Assembly (NCBI GenBank): GCA_014058105.1 | Contig: JACGCM010001329.1 | Span: forward strand, 1,054,001 to 1,118,000 | Length of the DNA: 64,000 nt | Direction: 5' to 3' | Origin: Kingdonia uniflora | Lineage: Eukaryota; Streptophyta; Magnoliopsida; Ranunculales; Circaeasteraceae | In this document: positions 1 through 12,070 of the stretch, in pieces | Layout: every line of letters starts with the position of its first letter | Position numbering within the stretch: the stretch's first letter is position 1 | Position numbers and translations under genes: made by a program | The notes under the pieces: model-generated | Told to the model about the DNA's origin: nothing | The model's input: only the letters and a program-made list of their open reading frames with translations | Database searches by the model: none

Positions 1-125
1 CTCTAGCGGGAAAATATGGCAAGATTATCTTCCCAGGGGAGGACGCTTCTTCAGTAGCTGAGCAGACCCCGACACCTTCTGTGGATGATGATCCGATCAA
101 GGAGGTAGCAGGATCTAAATCTTGA
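1..125 (+). pseudogene. 3' end of antisense gene AG3 of element A (frameshifted)
   Basis: This is the last part of the final AG3 exon, matching B 22529-22653 on the opposite strand. The ending ...DDDPIKEVAGSKS followed by TGA at 123-125 is nearly the same as in B (DDDPTKEVAGSKS). Near position 12 A has one extra base compared with B, so the frame is broken. The bulk of the gene lies beyond the window edge. Function unknown; see the AG3 entry of element B. Confidence 0.6.
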
Positions 126-270
126 TTCTGTAGTTGTAGTATAGATCTGGAGACTTAATTAAACTTTGTCCTTTGTATTGGTGGTAGAACTATTTTGTAC
201 GAGGTTTTGAAATTGTTGTGTTTGTTATTCATATATTCTTGTTTTGATGTGAATGTATGATTTGTGTGTA

Positions 271-2696
271 GGAGGTAGTTCATTTGAGGGGGAAAGTGAT
301 CGAGATGGAGAAGGCCTTGAGTCGAGCAAGGGATTCCATCAATCGTACTCAACAGGTACATAATAAACTTGAACATGAGAGACACCTTCATAAGTCAAAT
401 TTTGATAAAACCTTTAAGGAGTTATTCGAACTTCAATGTAGATATGGGAAGATAAAAATGGAGAGGGATGAGGTTTTGCGAAAAGAGAGCGATAGGTTCA
501 TTTTACTCCAAAATCCCTTAAGGATAAGTGATTTGTAAATGGGAGTGATAAGTTAGAGTGTCAAAGGTCATTATTGTCTTTGACGCTGTTCTTTGAGGCC
601 GAAGTTGATAGTGAGCGGGGTTTGAAAGAGGCCTACTTAGAACTGTTGACCGAGAGAGACATAGTGCCCGACCCAGCTTAAGTGAAATTCTTAGCACAAG
701 AAGCGTGCAATCGCCATAGTAGAGAGGCGCAAAGATGCTCAGCTCGGGCTGGAGTATCCATCATATGAGGCGGTATAGATTCATTGCCTAATGAGCTTGA
801 CTTTTGTAGGGGCAGAGGGCAATGAGGATTCTTTTCTTCAATATAAAAAAGGAGGATAGAAAGATCCACACACAATTAGAAAATGACCAGAGGCATGCTT
901 GTGATGAACTGGAAAATGCAAGGGTTATAATAGCTGTCTGGAGGTGGAAAATGTAGAGTGTGCCAGGCTATTGCAGAACTCTGAGAGGAGAGTTACCTTG
1001 TTAGAAACACGTTTACTAGATACGCAGAAATGTCTGCTAATATCCCAATCACGTTTGAAGAAGATAATTACGCCAAAGTGGGGGAAACGCGCTGCCGATG
1101 CGGACCTCGAACGTCAAATGGCCGACGTGATCGCATTTTACGGGTCGGAGCTCGAGAGAGTAGAAAATGAATTTAGGCGTTATATATCGAGCTGCGGTAA
1201 AGATGTGGAAGTAGAGAATGATAAGGTTGAAAATATGTGGTTTGCAAAAATGAATGAGGGTGGGAGAGCTTCAGACTCAAAATCACGAGCTGAAGATGCT
1301 GAGGAGGAGGAGGTCGAAGAGCTGCTACCTCACACACGGCATAAGAGCCGTCCCCAAGAGGTCGTAATCTTTTATAAACCTTTGCAAGTTGATGTTAGTG
1401 GTAGTAAGGTGTGGTCACAGACCCACTAGACTGTGGCATTTGGTTGTAAATTGCCTTAGTGTATTATATCATGATTTAGTAACACATGTTGTAAAATGAT
1501 ATGTCATGTAGGAATAAATATCTGTTGATACATATATTGTCTCCTATGATCTGTTCTTCTAGGTTGAGGACAAAGGGAATGACAACGTGGCTGCCGTATC
1601 TGCGTCTAATAAAAAATTATCCACCAAGTTGCAGCAATGTTTGTTGTTGGTTGAAAGAAAGACTTTGTTGAATTCAAAGCTGGAATCGGAGATGCTGGAA
1701 CTGCAGAGTCGATTAAATGTTGTGACTGTAGAGTTGTCATGTAAGGATGCCGAGATATTGACTGCTAATAATGAATCCGAACAGTGGAAAGAATCTCCGA
1801 AGAAGAAAAAATCGGAGACCATGGCTGCGAATCAACAGGTGCTAGATCTGTTAAGTACGGTTGAAAAACAGAAGAATGATCTCCGGTATCATTAGTCGGT
1901 GATAGCGACTAATACGGATCTCTTAAAGAAGCAAGATTCTAAAATTCTTTATATGCGTGATCGCTTGGAAAGGCTGAACAGTCATTTGCGTGAGGCTCGA
2001 GATTCATTCCAGAGAAAAAATGACCGTACCAAAAAGCACGAGGAGGAATGGTCCAAGAGAGAACGAGAGCTTCGTGAGGTTATTGATAAGTGTAATTCGC
2101 GGATCGCTGCTCTTGATCGGGACAAGCAATCTCTGGTACAGGAGTGCATTCAAGGTAATGAAGTTTTCGAGGAACTTCATGCGAAGTATAAAGAGTCGTA
2201 GAGGATGATGGACGCCGCTGAAAATGAGATAAATTATTCAAGGAACGTAGATCAAAAACTGGACCGTCAGAAGCAGGAGATGGAGCGCAGTGTGCAAATA
2301 ACGAGGCAATATAAATGCTCGTTTTTCCAGGAGAAAAAATCTCTAGAAGTTTGTTGTAAAGAGCTTGTCGACGAACTAAACAAGGTGAAAACCGAATTTT
2401 ATGAAGCTACACTTTCGACTTCAGAAAATGTTACGTTGCGATCTATGGCTATGCTGCATGCTGATGTAGAGAAATTTCAAACAGAGCGTGGGCCGATCTT
2501 GGCTGCCACAACTGAATATGTCACAGAATATGACTTGCGGCTAACACGATTGTCCTATATAGATAATTTGATGCCGAGGGTTACAGAACTGTTGAATGCA
2601 CCTTCTACAGTAGTGGAGGCGACTAGCCTGTCCCCTGTTTTACTTTCATTTGAGCCCGGGGAGAGTTCAAATGTTGTATCTCCAAAGTGTGAGTAG
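271..2696 (+). pseudogene. Antisense coiled-coil gene AG4 of element A (degenerate)
   Basis: Several overlapping open blocks (284-538, 944-1429, 1587-1895, 1899-2201, 2205-2696) encode a long, Glu/Lys/Arg/Gln-rich heptad-like protein typical of an extended coiled coil, ending near residues NVVSPKCE with TAG at 2694-2696. It lies antisense to the element's own gag-pol. Likely splice acceptors precede blocks at about 270 (tgtgtag) and 1561 (tcttctag), so it was probably a multi-exon gene. In-frame stops, for example the TAGs near 1893 and 2199, break it. The B copy at 19980-22400 is collinear. I recognise no named family; any structural role (particle or cytoskeletal) would be guesswork. Confidence 0.6.
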
Positions 2697-3029
2697 TAGT
2701 TCCGTGAGAAGAAACGTAAGTATGTCTTGGCTGGAAAAAAATGTCATATGTTGTTGTTATCTCTATGTATAATCGAATTTGGTGACCCAGCGAACGATCA
2801 TATAGAGATTTAATGATTTGGCGTTGTAAGTCAGTTGCAACTGTATAACGTGTATAAGTCACTTTGAACAAATCAATAAAGACTGTTATGAGATATTTAA
2901 AGGTCGCGTTATTTTCGAGTCGAATTGATTGTCTCAATAAGCAACCCTCTGGGTAGTGTGTATGTATGTCCCCGTTATGGGTCGATCTGAACGATCGTGT
3001 TGGGACATTAAATATTGCATAGCTGAGTG

Positions 3030-4170
3030 GCATCTTTGCCAGATCGAATTGAATGACTCAATAAGTGATCCTTGGAGAGCTATGAAGCAGGTCCCAGATA
3101 TAGGTCGAGCGTAGCGACCGTGATGGGACCTGTATTGAATATTGCATAGCTAAATGTGACGTCTCAGCAAGATTGAATAAGCGATCCTCGGAGAGCGTGA
3201 ATATATTTGGAGAGCTATGAGGCAGGTCCCAGTTATAGGTCGAGTGTAGCGACCGTGATGGGACCTATATTGAATATTGCATAGCTAAATGTAACATCTC
3301 AGCCAGATCGAATAAGCGATCCTCGGAGAGCGTAAATATATTTGGAGAGCTATGAGGCAGGTCCCAGTTATAGGTCGAGTGTAGCGACTGTGATGGGACC
3401 TATATTGAATATTGCATAACTAAATATGACGTCTCAGCCAGATCAAATTAAGCGATCCTCGGAGAGTGTGAATATATTTGGAGAGCTATGAGGCAAATCC
3501 CAGTTATAGGTCGAGCGTAGCGACCGTGATGGGACTTGTATTGAATATTGCATAGCTAAATATAACATCTCAGCCAGATTAAATAAGCTATCCTCGGATA
3601 GTGTAAATATATTTGGAGAGCTATGAGGCAGGTCCCAGTTATAGGTTGAGCGTAGCGACCGTGATGGGACATGTATTGAATATTGCATAGCTAAATATGA
3701 CGTCTCAGCCAGATTGAATAAGCGATCCTCGGAGAGCGTGAATATATTTGGAGAGCTATGAGGCAGATCCCAGTTATAGGTCGAGCGTAGCGACCATGAT
3801 GGGACCTGTATTGAATATTGCAAAACTAAATATGACGTCTCAGCCAGATCGAATAAGCGATCCTCGGAGAGCGTAAATATATTTGGAAAGCTATGAGGTA
3901 GGTCCCAGTTATAGGTCGAGCGTAACGACCGTGATGGGACCTATATTGAATATTTCATAACTAAATGTGATGTCTCAGCCAGATCGAATTAAGCGATCCC
4001 CGAAAAGTGTGAATATATTTGGAGAGCTATGAGACAGATCCCAGTTATAGGTCGAGCGTAGCGATCGTGATGGGACCTATATTGAATATTGCATAGCTAA
4101 ATATGACATCTCAGCCAGATCGAATAAGCGATCCTCGGAGAACGTGAATATATTGAGAGAGCAATGAGGC
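3030..4170. repeat. Tandem array, about 135-bp unit, 8-9 copies (element A)
   Basis: The segment gtcccagttataggtcgag recurs at 3091, 3226, 3361, 3497, 3632, 3767, 3902 and 4038, a spacing of 135-136 bp. Units are about 90-95% alike. The array lies between the antisense genes and the end of pol, where Tat/Ogre elements are known to carry variable tandem repeats. The B element has a related array with a longer unit (146 bp). Confidence 0.92.
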
Positions 4171-4292
4171 AAATATTGTAGTAGTAGGTCATTTTGAATG
4201 AACCATATGGAGACGAGTACGATCTTGAAATAGATTTGTAGCATGATGATGAAAGTTTGTTTTATTAATCAAAATCTGAAGTTACAGCCTGT

Positions 4293-5740
4293 TTAATTTC
4301 GATATAGCTTCAGTCGGCAGGTATTCCAGGGATTAGGTACGGGCACTCCGTCACGTGTACTAAGGTTGTAAGATCCTAAACCGCTTGCGCAAGTTACGAT
4401 AAAAGGACCTTCCCAATTATCAGCTAACTTCCCCGCATTAGGCGCTTTACGATGTTGGGGGATTTCCCTGAGAACGAGGTCCTTGATTTTGAATTCTCAA
4501 TGTCGAACGTGTTTGTTATAAGACCGTGATAAAGCAAGCTGATATCTTCCCAGATTTACAATGGCTCTTTCGCGTGTTTCTTCGATCATGTTCAGGTTGC
4601 ATGCGATCTGAAATTCGTTTTCTTCATCAGTCATCTCGTGATCGCATATTGGGTGATGGTACTGAGTAGGTATTACGGCTTCCGTTCCGTAGGCCAGTAA
4701 GAATGGAGTACAACCTGTTGCTCTTCTTGGAGTTGTTCGATATGCCCAAAGTACGTGTAGTAACTCGTTCGCCCAATTCCCTTTTTTTGTCATCTAAACG
4801 TTTCTTGAGTCCGTCCACAATCGTTCGATTAGTAATTTCAGCTTGTCCGTTTCCTTGAGGATAGTAAGGGTTTGATGGGGAGTGAATGATATTGTGTTGA
4901 TTGAGGAACGCGACGATTTTGGCGCCAACGAACTGTGGTCCATTATCGATTCAGATAAGATGCGGTCTGCCGAACCGAATGATAATGTGCTCCCAAAGGA
5001 ATCTGATGGCATCTTCTTCTCGTGTCCGACACAAAAGGACTGCCTCTACCCATCTAGTGAAGTAGTCCGTAGCGACCAACAAATGCTTTCGTTTTCCAGG
5101 TGCTGTAGAAAATTCTCCTACGAGGTCGAGAGCCTATCGTCGGAATGGCCAGGTGACTTGGCTTGAGTGTAGTTCGAGCGCTGTGGCTCGTATCTTTGGA
5201 CCGTGACGCTGGCAAGCGTCACACTTGCGTGCGCACTCGACCGCTTGAGCTTTCATCTTAGGCTAAAACATTCCTTGCGTTAATGCTCTGTTAGCAAGAG
5301 ATCGACCTGCGGCATGGGACTCGCATGTGCCTTTGTGTAGATCGTGCAAGAATTGTTGTGCTTTTTTTTCGGGTAGGCAGAGGAGGGATGAACCAGTGAC
5401 GGATATTTTGTAGAGGAGGTTGTCTTGGACAATATATCTTTTTGTATTGTCGATTAATCTCTGCCGTTCTGTAGGATCTTCTGGGAGTGGGCCATCGAAT
5501 TTGTTGTGAATTCCAATATATCTGATGAAGGGTTGTCTCCAATAACTTCCGATCTCCTCGTTGCCCCCAGTACTGATGGCGTTGGCTACGGTGACATTAA
5601 TACTAGGGTTAGAAATGACATCAAATTTTAAATAGCGAGCTTCTGATCCAAGGACCCCGGCGAGGTAAGCGAGTGCATCTGAATGTCGATTTTTTCCCCT
5701 TGGTAAATGTTCCATAGAAATTTTCTGAATTTGTTCATTC
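4293..5740 (-). pseudogene. Integrase region of element A
   Basis: Reading right to left, the block shows the histidine and cysteine residues of the zinc-binding domain (HKGTCESHAAGRSL and, past an altered codon, CDAC), a core collinear with B including the DNGPQFVG segment, and a C-terminal part ending with the conserved NTRRLKLYRN and stop at 4293-4295. Readable pieces lie at 5263-5715 and 4497-4793. Stops and frameshifts separate them, so no active integrase can be made. In an intact element this enzyme inserts the cDNA into the chromosome. Confidence 0.8.
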
Positions 5741-5840
5741 GTTCGACCACTGCTGCAACATAGTCAATCATTTTCCCATTGGTTTGATAGATACCCTCGT
5801 GGTGATTGACGATCGGTAATAAATCGGTGTAAACAGAGAT

Positions 5841-7544
5841 TTATGCTACGCCTAGTGTGAGTGCCATGTCCAAGCCATGAATTAGAGCCTCATATTCGGC
5901 TACATTGTTAGTCACTTCGAAATTAAGGCGAATAGATTTTTCGAGCCGATCATTGGAAGGAGTTATAAGAATAATTCTCACCTCTGATCCTGCTGGTTCG
6001 GTAGAGCCGTCCGTCAAAAGTTGCCAACCCTTCTTTGTTACCCAATCAGACTTTTCTTCAGGCTGTTCGGTGAGTGGTTCATCTTTGTTTTCATCAAGAT
6101 CTTCTTCCCAATCAAGATCATCTACTGGAAAATCAGCTAAAAAATCTGTTATAGCCTGCCCTTTCTCAGAATGGTGTGGCCCAAAGTGTATGTCGTGTTC
6201 TCCGAGTGCTACTAACCATTGCTGAATACGTCGATATTTTTCACGTTTAGATAGAATTTCACAGAGTGGATAGTTTGTTAATACCCGAACAACGTGGGCA
6301 TGGAAATACTGTTTCAATTTCTGGGAAGTATAGACAAGGGCTAAAAGAAGCTTCTCGATCTTGGTGTATCTTGTTTCCGCAGGGGTCAGAGTCTTGCTTA
6401 TAAAATAGACTGGTTTCTCGGTCTTGTCATCGAGGCGGAGAAGGACGGAGCTGAGAGAAGTATCTGTGATGGCTAAGTATACTGTGAGCTCTTCTCCATC
6501 TGTTGGTGTGCTCTTAACTGGTGGTTTACCCAAATATTGTTTGAATTCGAGGAAAGCGGCTTCGCATTTATCCGTCCATTCGATCTCGGGATCCTTCTTT
6601 GACTTTCCCTACAAAGTACCTTGTTTAAGCAGGTCGAATAGAGATCAGTATCTGTCTGATGATTTGGACACAAAACGGTTAAGTGCTACGATCTTCCCGA
6701 CTAGTTTCTGAACGTTCTTTTTTGTCTTAGGAGAAGGCATAGCCAAGATAGCGGGTATACGTGACGGATCCGCTTCAATTCCTCGTTTGCTTATGAGGTG
6801 GTCCAAGAATTTCGCGGATTGTACTCCGAACTGACATTTATCAGGATTCAACCGCATTTTGTAAGCTCACAGGGTCGCAAAAGTTGTTCGCAGATCCTCC
6901 AGGTGGTCTTCTTTCTTGAGACTCTTGCAAAGCATGTCGTCGATGTAAACCTCCATTGTTTTACCGAGCTGATCTTTGAACATTTGCATCATCAATCTCT
7001 AATAGGTAGCGCCGACATTTTTTAGGCCGAAAGGCATGACCTTATAGCAATACAGGCCTTGTTCGGTGATGAATGCAGTCTTGTCTTGATTTTCAGGAAA
7101 AAGTGGTATCTGATTGTACCCTAATGCATCATCCATCATAAAGAGGAGTTCGTGCCCGGCTGTTGAATCGAGCAAATGGTAGATGATTGGGAGTGGAAAG
7201 CTATCTTTTTGAGTGTGGCGACTGAGATCTGTGAAGTCGGCGAAGATTCTGATTTTGCCATTTTTCTTAGGAACTACGACAATGTTCGAGATCCAGTCCG
7301 GGTAAATAGCTTTACGGATAAAACCGACCTCAATCAATTTGTCAATCTCTTTGTTTACTTCGTCTCGTATCTTTGGAGCTAGAATTTGTTGCTTCTGCTT
7401 AACCGGTTCTGCCTTCTCTTTTAACTCGAGCTTGTGGCATGCCACGTCCAGATCGATCCCTGACATCTCGTGAAACGTCCATGTGAAAATGCCATGATTC
7501 TCTGAGAGGAACTGCATAAGACCTAAGCATTCATCTGCGCTCAA
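5841..7544 (-). pseudogene. Reverse transcriptase and RNase H region of element A, including the archaeal-type RNase H
   Basis: The RT part (7544-6999 and on to 6645) shows the KIRIFADFTDL segment and MPFGLKNVGATY; the YIDDM active-site box is readable near 6945 in another frame. The first RNase H (6533 downward) contains the FISKTLTPAETRYTKIEKLLLALVY stretch of gypsy elements. A second RNase H follows at about 6060-5841, with LTDGSTEPAGS and NNVAEYEALIHGLDMAL, the archaeal-type domain that marks the Tat lineage. A frameshift splits RT from RNase H near 6850. The collinear B copy is at 15470-17244. Confidence 0.85.
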
Positions 7545-7619
7545 GAGGGTCCCGATGTGAGTTCCTATTTGTGTGTCGTCGATCTCGATATATTCTGTTG
7601 GTTCGGCGCTTGGCAGCTA

Positions 7620-8549
7620 ATGTTCTGCTGGTGCTGAATGCTTTAATTGCTATGCTGGAGCTGCTGCAGCTGGCTCAGCTTCAATGGTATTATCGCAAGC
7701 TCGGGCTAACTTTTGGCTGCCTTTGATCTCGTAGATTCCTCCTTTCCAGTTGAAACGCAACGCTTGATGATATGTGGAGGGAATAGCTTTCATGTTATGC
7801 AGCCATGGTCGTCCCAGGATTTCCAGGTAACGGGATTTTGTATTGATGACGTAAAAAACTACGTCAAGTGTGACTGGTCCGGCCGTGATGGAAAGTGTTA
7901 TTTTTCCAATGCGTTCTTCCTTGGAACCGTTTAATCCAGAGACGTTGATGTCACTTGGTTCGACTCTATCCGCTAAACCCATTTGATCGATCGTGCTCAT
8001 GAATAGTAGTTCGACGCTGCTGCCGGTATCTACCATTATTCTATGCAGAACTATGTTCTACATTTTTAACATGATGACGAGAGCATCGTGATGCGGGAAG
8101 TTGACGTGACGCACGTCGCAGTCTTCGAAAGAAATTCCAGATCGTCGGCTGCTTGATTCTGGCAACAAACGGGCTTCTTTATCTACCATTATTAGATCAT
8201 GGCATTGTTCAATGCGCATGCGTTTTGATCTGTTGGAGTGGCTGACTGTCTGAGTTTCGATGAAGTATAGATGTTTTTCCTCATTTGCTTCGTCAGTCTG
8301 GACGACCGTGATTTCAGTTTTGTAACTGCCATCTTCGTAACTTTTAACGTCCACAATATACTCGAGCATACGACCATGCGAAAATATACTTAGGAGGAGT
8401 TTTAACACGAAACATTGCTCCGTGTCATGATGATGGATCTTGTGGTGAATGCAGTACGGTCTTCCTGGTATGGGTTGAAGAGTATTGGCATTTTTGAAGA
8501 GGTCATCCTTTTGCAGTAGTGGATATATGTTGGCAATGGTAGTTGTCAA
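7620..8549 (-). pseudogene. Zinc knuckle-like and aspartic protease region of element A
   Basis: Two open pieces (8549-8058 and 8036-7650) hold a C/H-rich segment (YCIHHKIHHHDTEQC) in the place of the gag zinc knuckle, and then the retropepsin active site MMVDTGSSVELL with the DTGS triad, followed by EILGRPWLHNM, the flap/C-terminal motif of Tat proteases. A stop codon at about 8055 separates the two pieces. In a working element the protease cuts the gag-pol polyprotein. Confidence 0.8.
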
Positions 8550-8612
8550 CCATGGTAAGCGCGAAACTGGTCTCTTTGACGGGCTCGATCATCGTAGGAC
8601 TTGAAACGTTTC

Positions 8613-9786
8613 TTATCGCCTCCATAGTCTTTTACTGCTGTTGTGAGTACATTCTCCGGTATGATCATTGGTGGATAGAGCGGTGCGCTGAGGTTTTTGT
8701 TTTTCAGTCGTTAGTCTTTCGAGGTCGATGAAATTGTTGACCTTTTCAATCATTTCTTCTAACGTCTGTGGGTTATTGAGGATCATATGTTCCTTGATTC
8801 GTCCATCTATGAGCAACGCATTTGTGAAAACGGAGATCGTGTTCTTTTTGTCGAGGTTATCAAGCTTTCGAGCCAGCCCGAAAAACTTCCTGGTAAATGT
8901 TTCTAACATCTCCCCTGGTGCTTGTTTGAGACTGAACAAAGAGTAAAGACTTTCCTCCTTGTCTTTATTATGCGAATAGTTCTTGACGAACAGTTCGCGA
9001 AGTTGCTCGAAGGTGACGATAGAGCCCTCATCCAGTGTATGAAACCATCGTAACGGTTTGCCTTTTAAGATGGTCGGGAATAATCGACAGTGGATGTGGT
9101 TGGAGGAGGAATACAGTCTCAAAGAATCTTGAAATTCTTGGACGTGTTCCACAGAATCCCCCCTTCGTATTTCTGAATCGTCGGAGTGCGAAAACTGGTT
9201 GGTACTTCTTCGTCTAACAACTCCTGTGCGAGCGGACTCTTCTGCAACCTTGCATAGTTGCTCATCCCGTTGAGTATTTGAGCGTCTAAGAGCTCTTTGA
9301 TGCGTTTATCCACCTGTTCTGGAGTGAGGTGTTGTCGACACGTGACAGCTCATTTTGTTGTTAGGCCTCTTGCAGGGTTGTGCTCTCCTGTTGCTTCTCC
9401 CATGCGGTAATAGACTGAAATTCGGGGTTTCTCCCTATTTTGCTCCTCTTGTGGCTGTAGATCTATTACCCCTCCAGCAGGCAATGGTGGATTGATGCGA
9501 CTCCGAGGTAGGACTGGCTCTTGCTGCATTTAAGGAAGTGCGGTGTTTCTGCCTTGATGTCCTAAACGATCATGGACTGATATCCTCGAGGCTGCGGGTA
9601 AAGCATTCTGTTGTCTCAGATTTGCCGTTATTTGAGCTTGGATTGCTCTGATTGTGTCCTGCATGCTGGCGAGCTATTTCTTCAGCTCCATTCTTCGTTC
9701 GGTTTCTGCTTGCACAGTTATTCGTAGATCCGTTCTCCTTCAGCAGTGTTAGGCAGAGCGTGGTGTGATTTGTCTTGATTTGCCAT
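8613..9786 (-). pseudogene. Gag region of element A
   Basis: The retrotransposon gag domain is readable at 9152-8613: RLFPTILKGKPLRWFHTL, then an LFSLKQAPGEMLETFTRKF stretch and a final KVNNFIDLERL. The N-terminal part begins with ATG at 9786 (MANQDKSHH in B). The region between is frameshifted. A has a single copy of the 169-bp block that is duplicated in B, so A keeps the ancestral gag layout there. Gag forms the virus-like particle in which reverse transcription takes place. Confidence 0.8.
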
Positions 9787-9846
9787 TTTTGAAAGATAAA
9801 TGTGGTGAAAAACTGGATTGGAGAACGCTGAGTGTAATCTTCGTTT

Positions 9847-9864
9847 CCCACAGACAAGGCCAAA
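9847..9864 (-). promoter_or_regulatory. Primer binding site of element A
   Basis: Directly inside the 5' LTR, the - strand reads tttggccttgtctgtggg, the position of the tRNA primer site. Element B has tttagcgccgtctgtggg at the same place, so A carries changes that may weaken priming. I do not assign the tRNA. Confidence 0.65.
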
Positions 9865-10625
9865 TGTAATAGCCTATTTTCTTAGAGGCCAAAAATAGTG
9901 CTTTACACTTTGAAATGGAGAATGCTGTAGATGAAATAGCTATAAACACAAAGTTTTAGCGTAGAAAACCGTTGAATGGGTAAAAAACCACGACCTCTCC
10001 TGGGGATTTTAGAAAGAAATATGTTTTTAGATGTTTGCTAGCTATTACAAAGAGAGATAGAGAGATGGAGAAATAATCTCTTAGAGGTTCTCAAAGCAGT
10101 CTCCCCTTAATCTGTAGCTATCTAGTCTTATTTATAAGTCTTATAATATGACCGTTGGTTACATTGATGAGAAACGTTATAATATCAGGCTTTGATGAGT
10201 CTTCATGGTGGACTTTGTAGCGTCCTGATACTTGTTGATCTGTAATGGATCTATTAACATTCTTTAGTTGTAGCTTCAGATCGTTGGGAATGTACGATTT
10301 CTTGTGATGCTCGTGTGCATGAGATTTGTTGACAAGTGGAGGAGTATCTTTTGTAGCGCGAAGTCACAGGATGCTTTGATATCTCCGAACTGTTTATGAA
10401 GATGCAATCTCTAATAGTGTTTGCGTGTATTCGAACTGTTGCTAGATATCTGAGTATTTTGTGACGTGCGATGTTATTTGATGCTTTGTCATTCCGAGCT
10501 GCAGATGGGGAAGTCTGTATTGCGATCTCCTTGCTTTAGTCCCTGATTGGTTATCAATGTGTTATCTCGAGCTATGTGAGGTCGAATATCGGACTCAGTA
10601 CGGGGATTAGAAATAAGCCCTTACA
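9865..10625 (-). repeat. 5' LTR of element A
   Basis: On the - strand the block starts TGTAAGGGCTTATTTC at 10625 and ends GGCTATTACA at 9865, the TG...CA ends of an LTR. It is about 761 bp and matches both LTRs of B along its length. A TATAAATA box lies at 10129-10136 (- strand). The LTR drives transcription of the genomic RNA leftward, away from PP2C. The base run just outside (10626-10630, ccgac) would be one half of the target duplication; the other half is outside the window. Confidence 0.9.
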
Positions 10626-11246
10626 CCGACCATGACCCGAGGGCATGGACGAGTTCTGCGTAGGTGTAGACCAAAAAGGAGTGGTTGAAATTGTTTTCAT
10701 TATAGATACGCAATAAGTGAAAGCAATGGGATAGGTTGCTCATAAATAAGTTGACCATATAAAACACGCTTTTAAGTCAATCCAGAATGGTTTGCTTTCA
10801 GACTTAAACAACCTATTGCTTTCATTAACAACAGTTTCGAGAGGTTTTACGACCTGAATGTCGCAGAATTTTGTGATGACTGATGAGTTGCACATCTATC
10901 TAAGTAGCCTTACCTGTTTAGAAACACAGTTTCGAGAGGTTTTAATTGAACAAATATTTAGAAACTTGCATGGTGCGAGTTGCCTTTAATATAGTACCGA
11001 CCTAAAGCCAAAAGTGCATCTCCAATAGTGTAACAAACACATCATTGATTAGTTGTTTTGTGTTAGATGTCAACTTGTACACATCATACGACACGACATC
11101 AAGAGGTTGTAATCTAGTGGTGATCGTTGACACACGTGTTACTCAGATGCCGTCATTACAGACTTTGTTTCTTAATATTAAAACCACAAAAATATTAACT
11201 TTCACACTTTGTACACCAAAGACCCAGAGAGTTGTTGTTGATTTTG

Positions 11247-11250
<4 letters not shown>
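10626..11250. promoter_or_regulatory. PP2C upstream region left between element A and the gene
   Basis: About 625 bp of non-coding sequence separate the A LTR from the PP2C 5' leader. I see no ORF or repeat worth naming. It must hold the remaining proximal promoter of the PP2C gene, if exon 1 is assigned correctly. Confidence 0.4.
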
Positions 11251-11280
<30 letters not shown>

Positions 11281-11282
11281 GA
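11251..11282 (+). repeat. (GA)n tract in the PP2C 5' leader
   Basis: A GAGAGA run directly precedes the proposed PP2C start codon. GA/CT tracts in the 5' leader are common in plant genes, and this one supports the start at 11284. Confidence 0.75.
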
Positions 11283-11283
11283 T

Positions 11284-11406
11284 ATGGTAGTAAACACAGA
11301 GATGGTTTGTCATCATCAGAGCATACGAATGGTGGATGTACCAACATACAGATGCAACGTTGCAGCAGCTAAAGTAAACGATGATATCTCATGCGACCAA
11401 GTTGTG
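11284..11406 (+). CDS. PP2C exon 1 (41 codons), separated from exon 2 by a 16.8-kb intron
   Basis: ATG at 11284 opens a 41-codon block starting MVVNTEMVCHHQSIRMVDV and ending CDQVV, followed directly by a GTGAGG donor. The end is in phase 0, and exon 2 (28212) also begins in phase 0, so the join is ...CDQVV/DVRFESN.... A short N-terminal exon with this kind of sequence is usual for group-G-like plant PP2Cs, as I remember that family. The intron (11407-28211) contains all of element B plus a 207-bp duplication. The assignment is an inference from phase, donor quality, GA leader and strand. If wrong, the gene would need another first exon, and I found none between 27.5 and 28.2 kb. Confidence 0.7.
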
Positions 11407-12070
11407 GTGAGGAGTTTTTTTTTTACTTGAATTAAGGTCTGTGATTTGTGGGTTTTTATCTGTATGCTTTGAAGATAATCCAATTGAGAGTAATTTTCAT
11501 TGTAACCCAATTTAGAGTTTGATGAAGTAACCCAATTTAGAAGAAGCTAGAGCTGATTTGAAGATAACCCAATTTTGGAATTTTTTTGGAAGATTTCCCA
11601 GTTTTAGAAAACCCAAATTTCCTCTAATCGTCGAAAATAAATAAATTTTTTATTGTTGTTTGGGGTGAAATATTCATATTAAACACCTTATTAAGGGAAA
11701 TCACAATTTGATTTCAGTTGTTAGCTAAAAGTTTGTATCAGGAAACATCTTGTACTTGGGAAAGCTTGAAAAGGCACTTAAATGGCGCTTTTGGGTTCTT
11801 TTTAATGAATAGCAATAATTTTGGCTTCTTGGGGAATTTCCTTTATCTATTTTATTGGAGATTACTGATGTAAGGTAAGGGATGAAAGTTATTTATTGAG
11901 ATAAAAGATAAGTTGAAGGCTGTGAAGTGCTTCGTACACTGCCCGCTAGAAGACTAAAGACCCTAGCATCCTATCTGAGAGGACATGATTAGGCTGTGGA
12001 GTAGCAATGAATATGACACACTTTACAAATTTCTATATGCTCCATTACCCTAATTTGAGCTTCCAATGCT
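11407..12070 (+). other. PP2C intron 1, 5' portion
   Basis: AT-rich non-coding sequence with a run of nine T bases just after the donor. A phrase close to aacccaatttaga recurs (about 11507, 11530, 11560), a short degenerate direct repeat. No ORF or element recognised. Confidence 0.6.

Larger units (their letters stand above)
1..10625 (-). mobile_element. Element A: Tat-lineage Ty3/gypsy LTR retrotransposon, 3' part outside the window
   Basis: A large gypsy-type retrotransposon reads right to left. From its 5' end it has LTR (9865-10625), primer site, gag, protease, reverse transcriptase, RNase H, archaeal-type RNase H and integrase (9786-4293), then a tandem array (about 3030-4170), then antisense genes on the + strand (1-2696). 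It is the same family as element B: every block matches B in order, and A position 1 corresponds to about B 22653. By comparison with B (15 kb) roughly 4.4 kb, including the 3' LTR, lies outside the window. The coding region carries stops and frameshifts, so it is non-autonomous now. Tat assignment rests on the second RNase H and on the extra antisense genes, both known features of that lineage. Confidence 0.9.

Noticed and set aside
3443..3823. 126-codon frame with three repeated segments (YSIQVPSRSLRSTYNWDLPH) on the - strand
   Set aside because: It is a by-product of the 135-bp tandem array, whose unit is divisible by three; it has no independent coding support.
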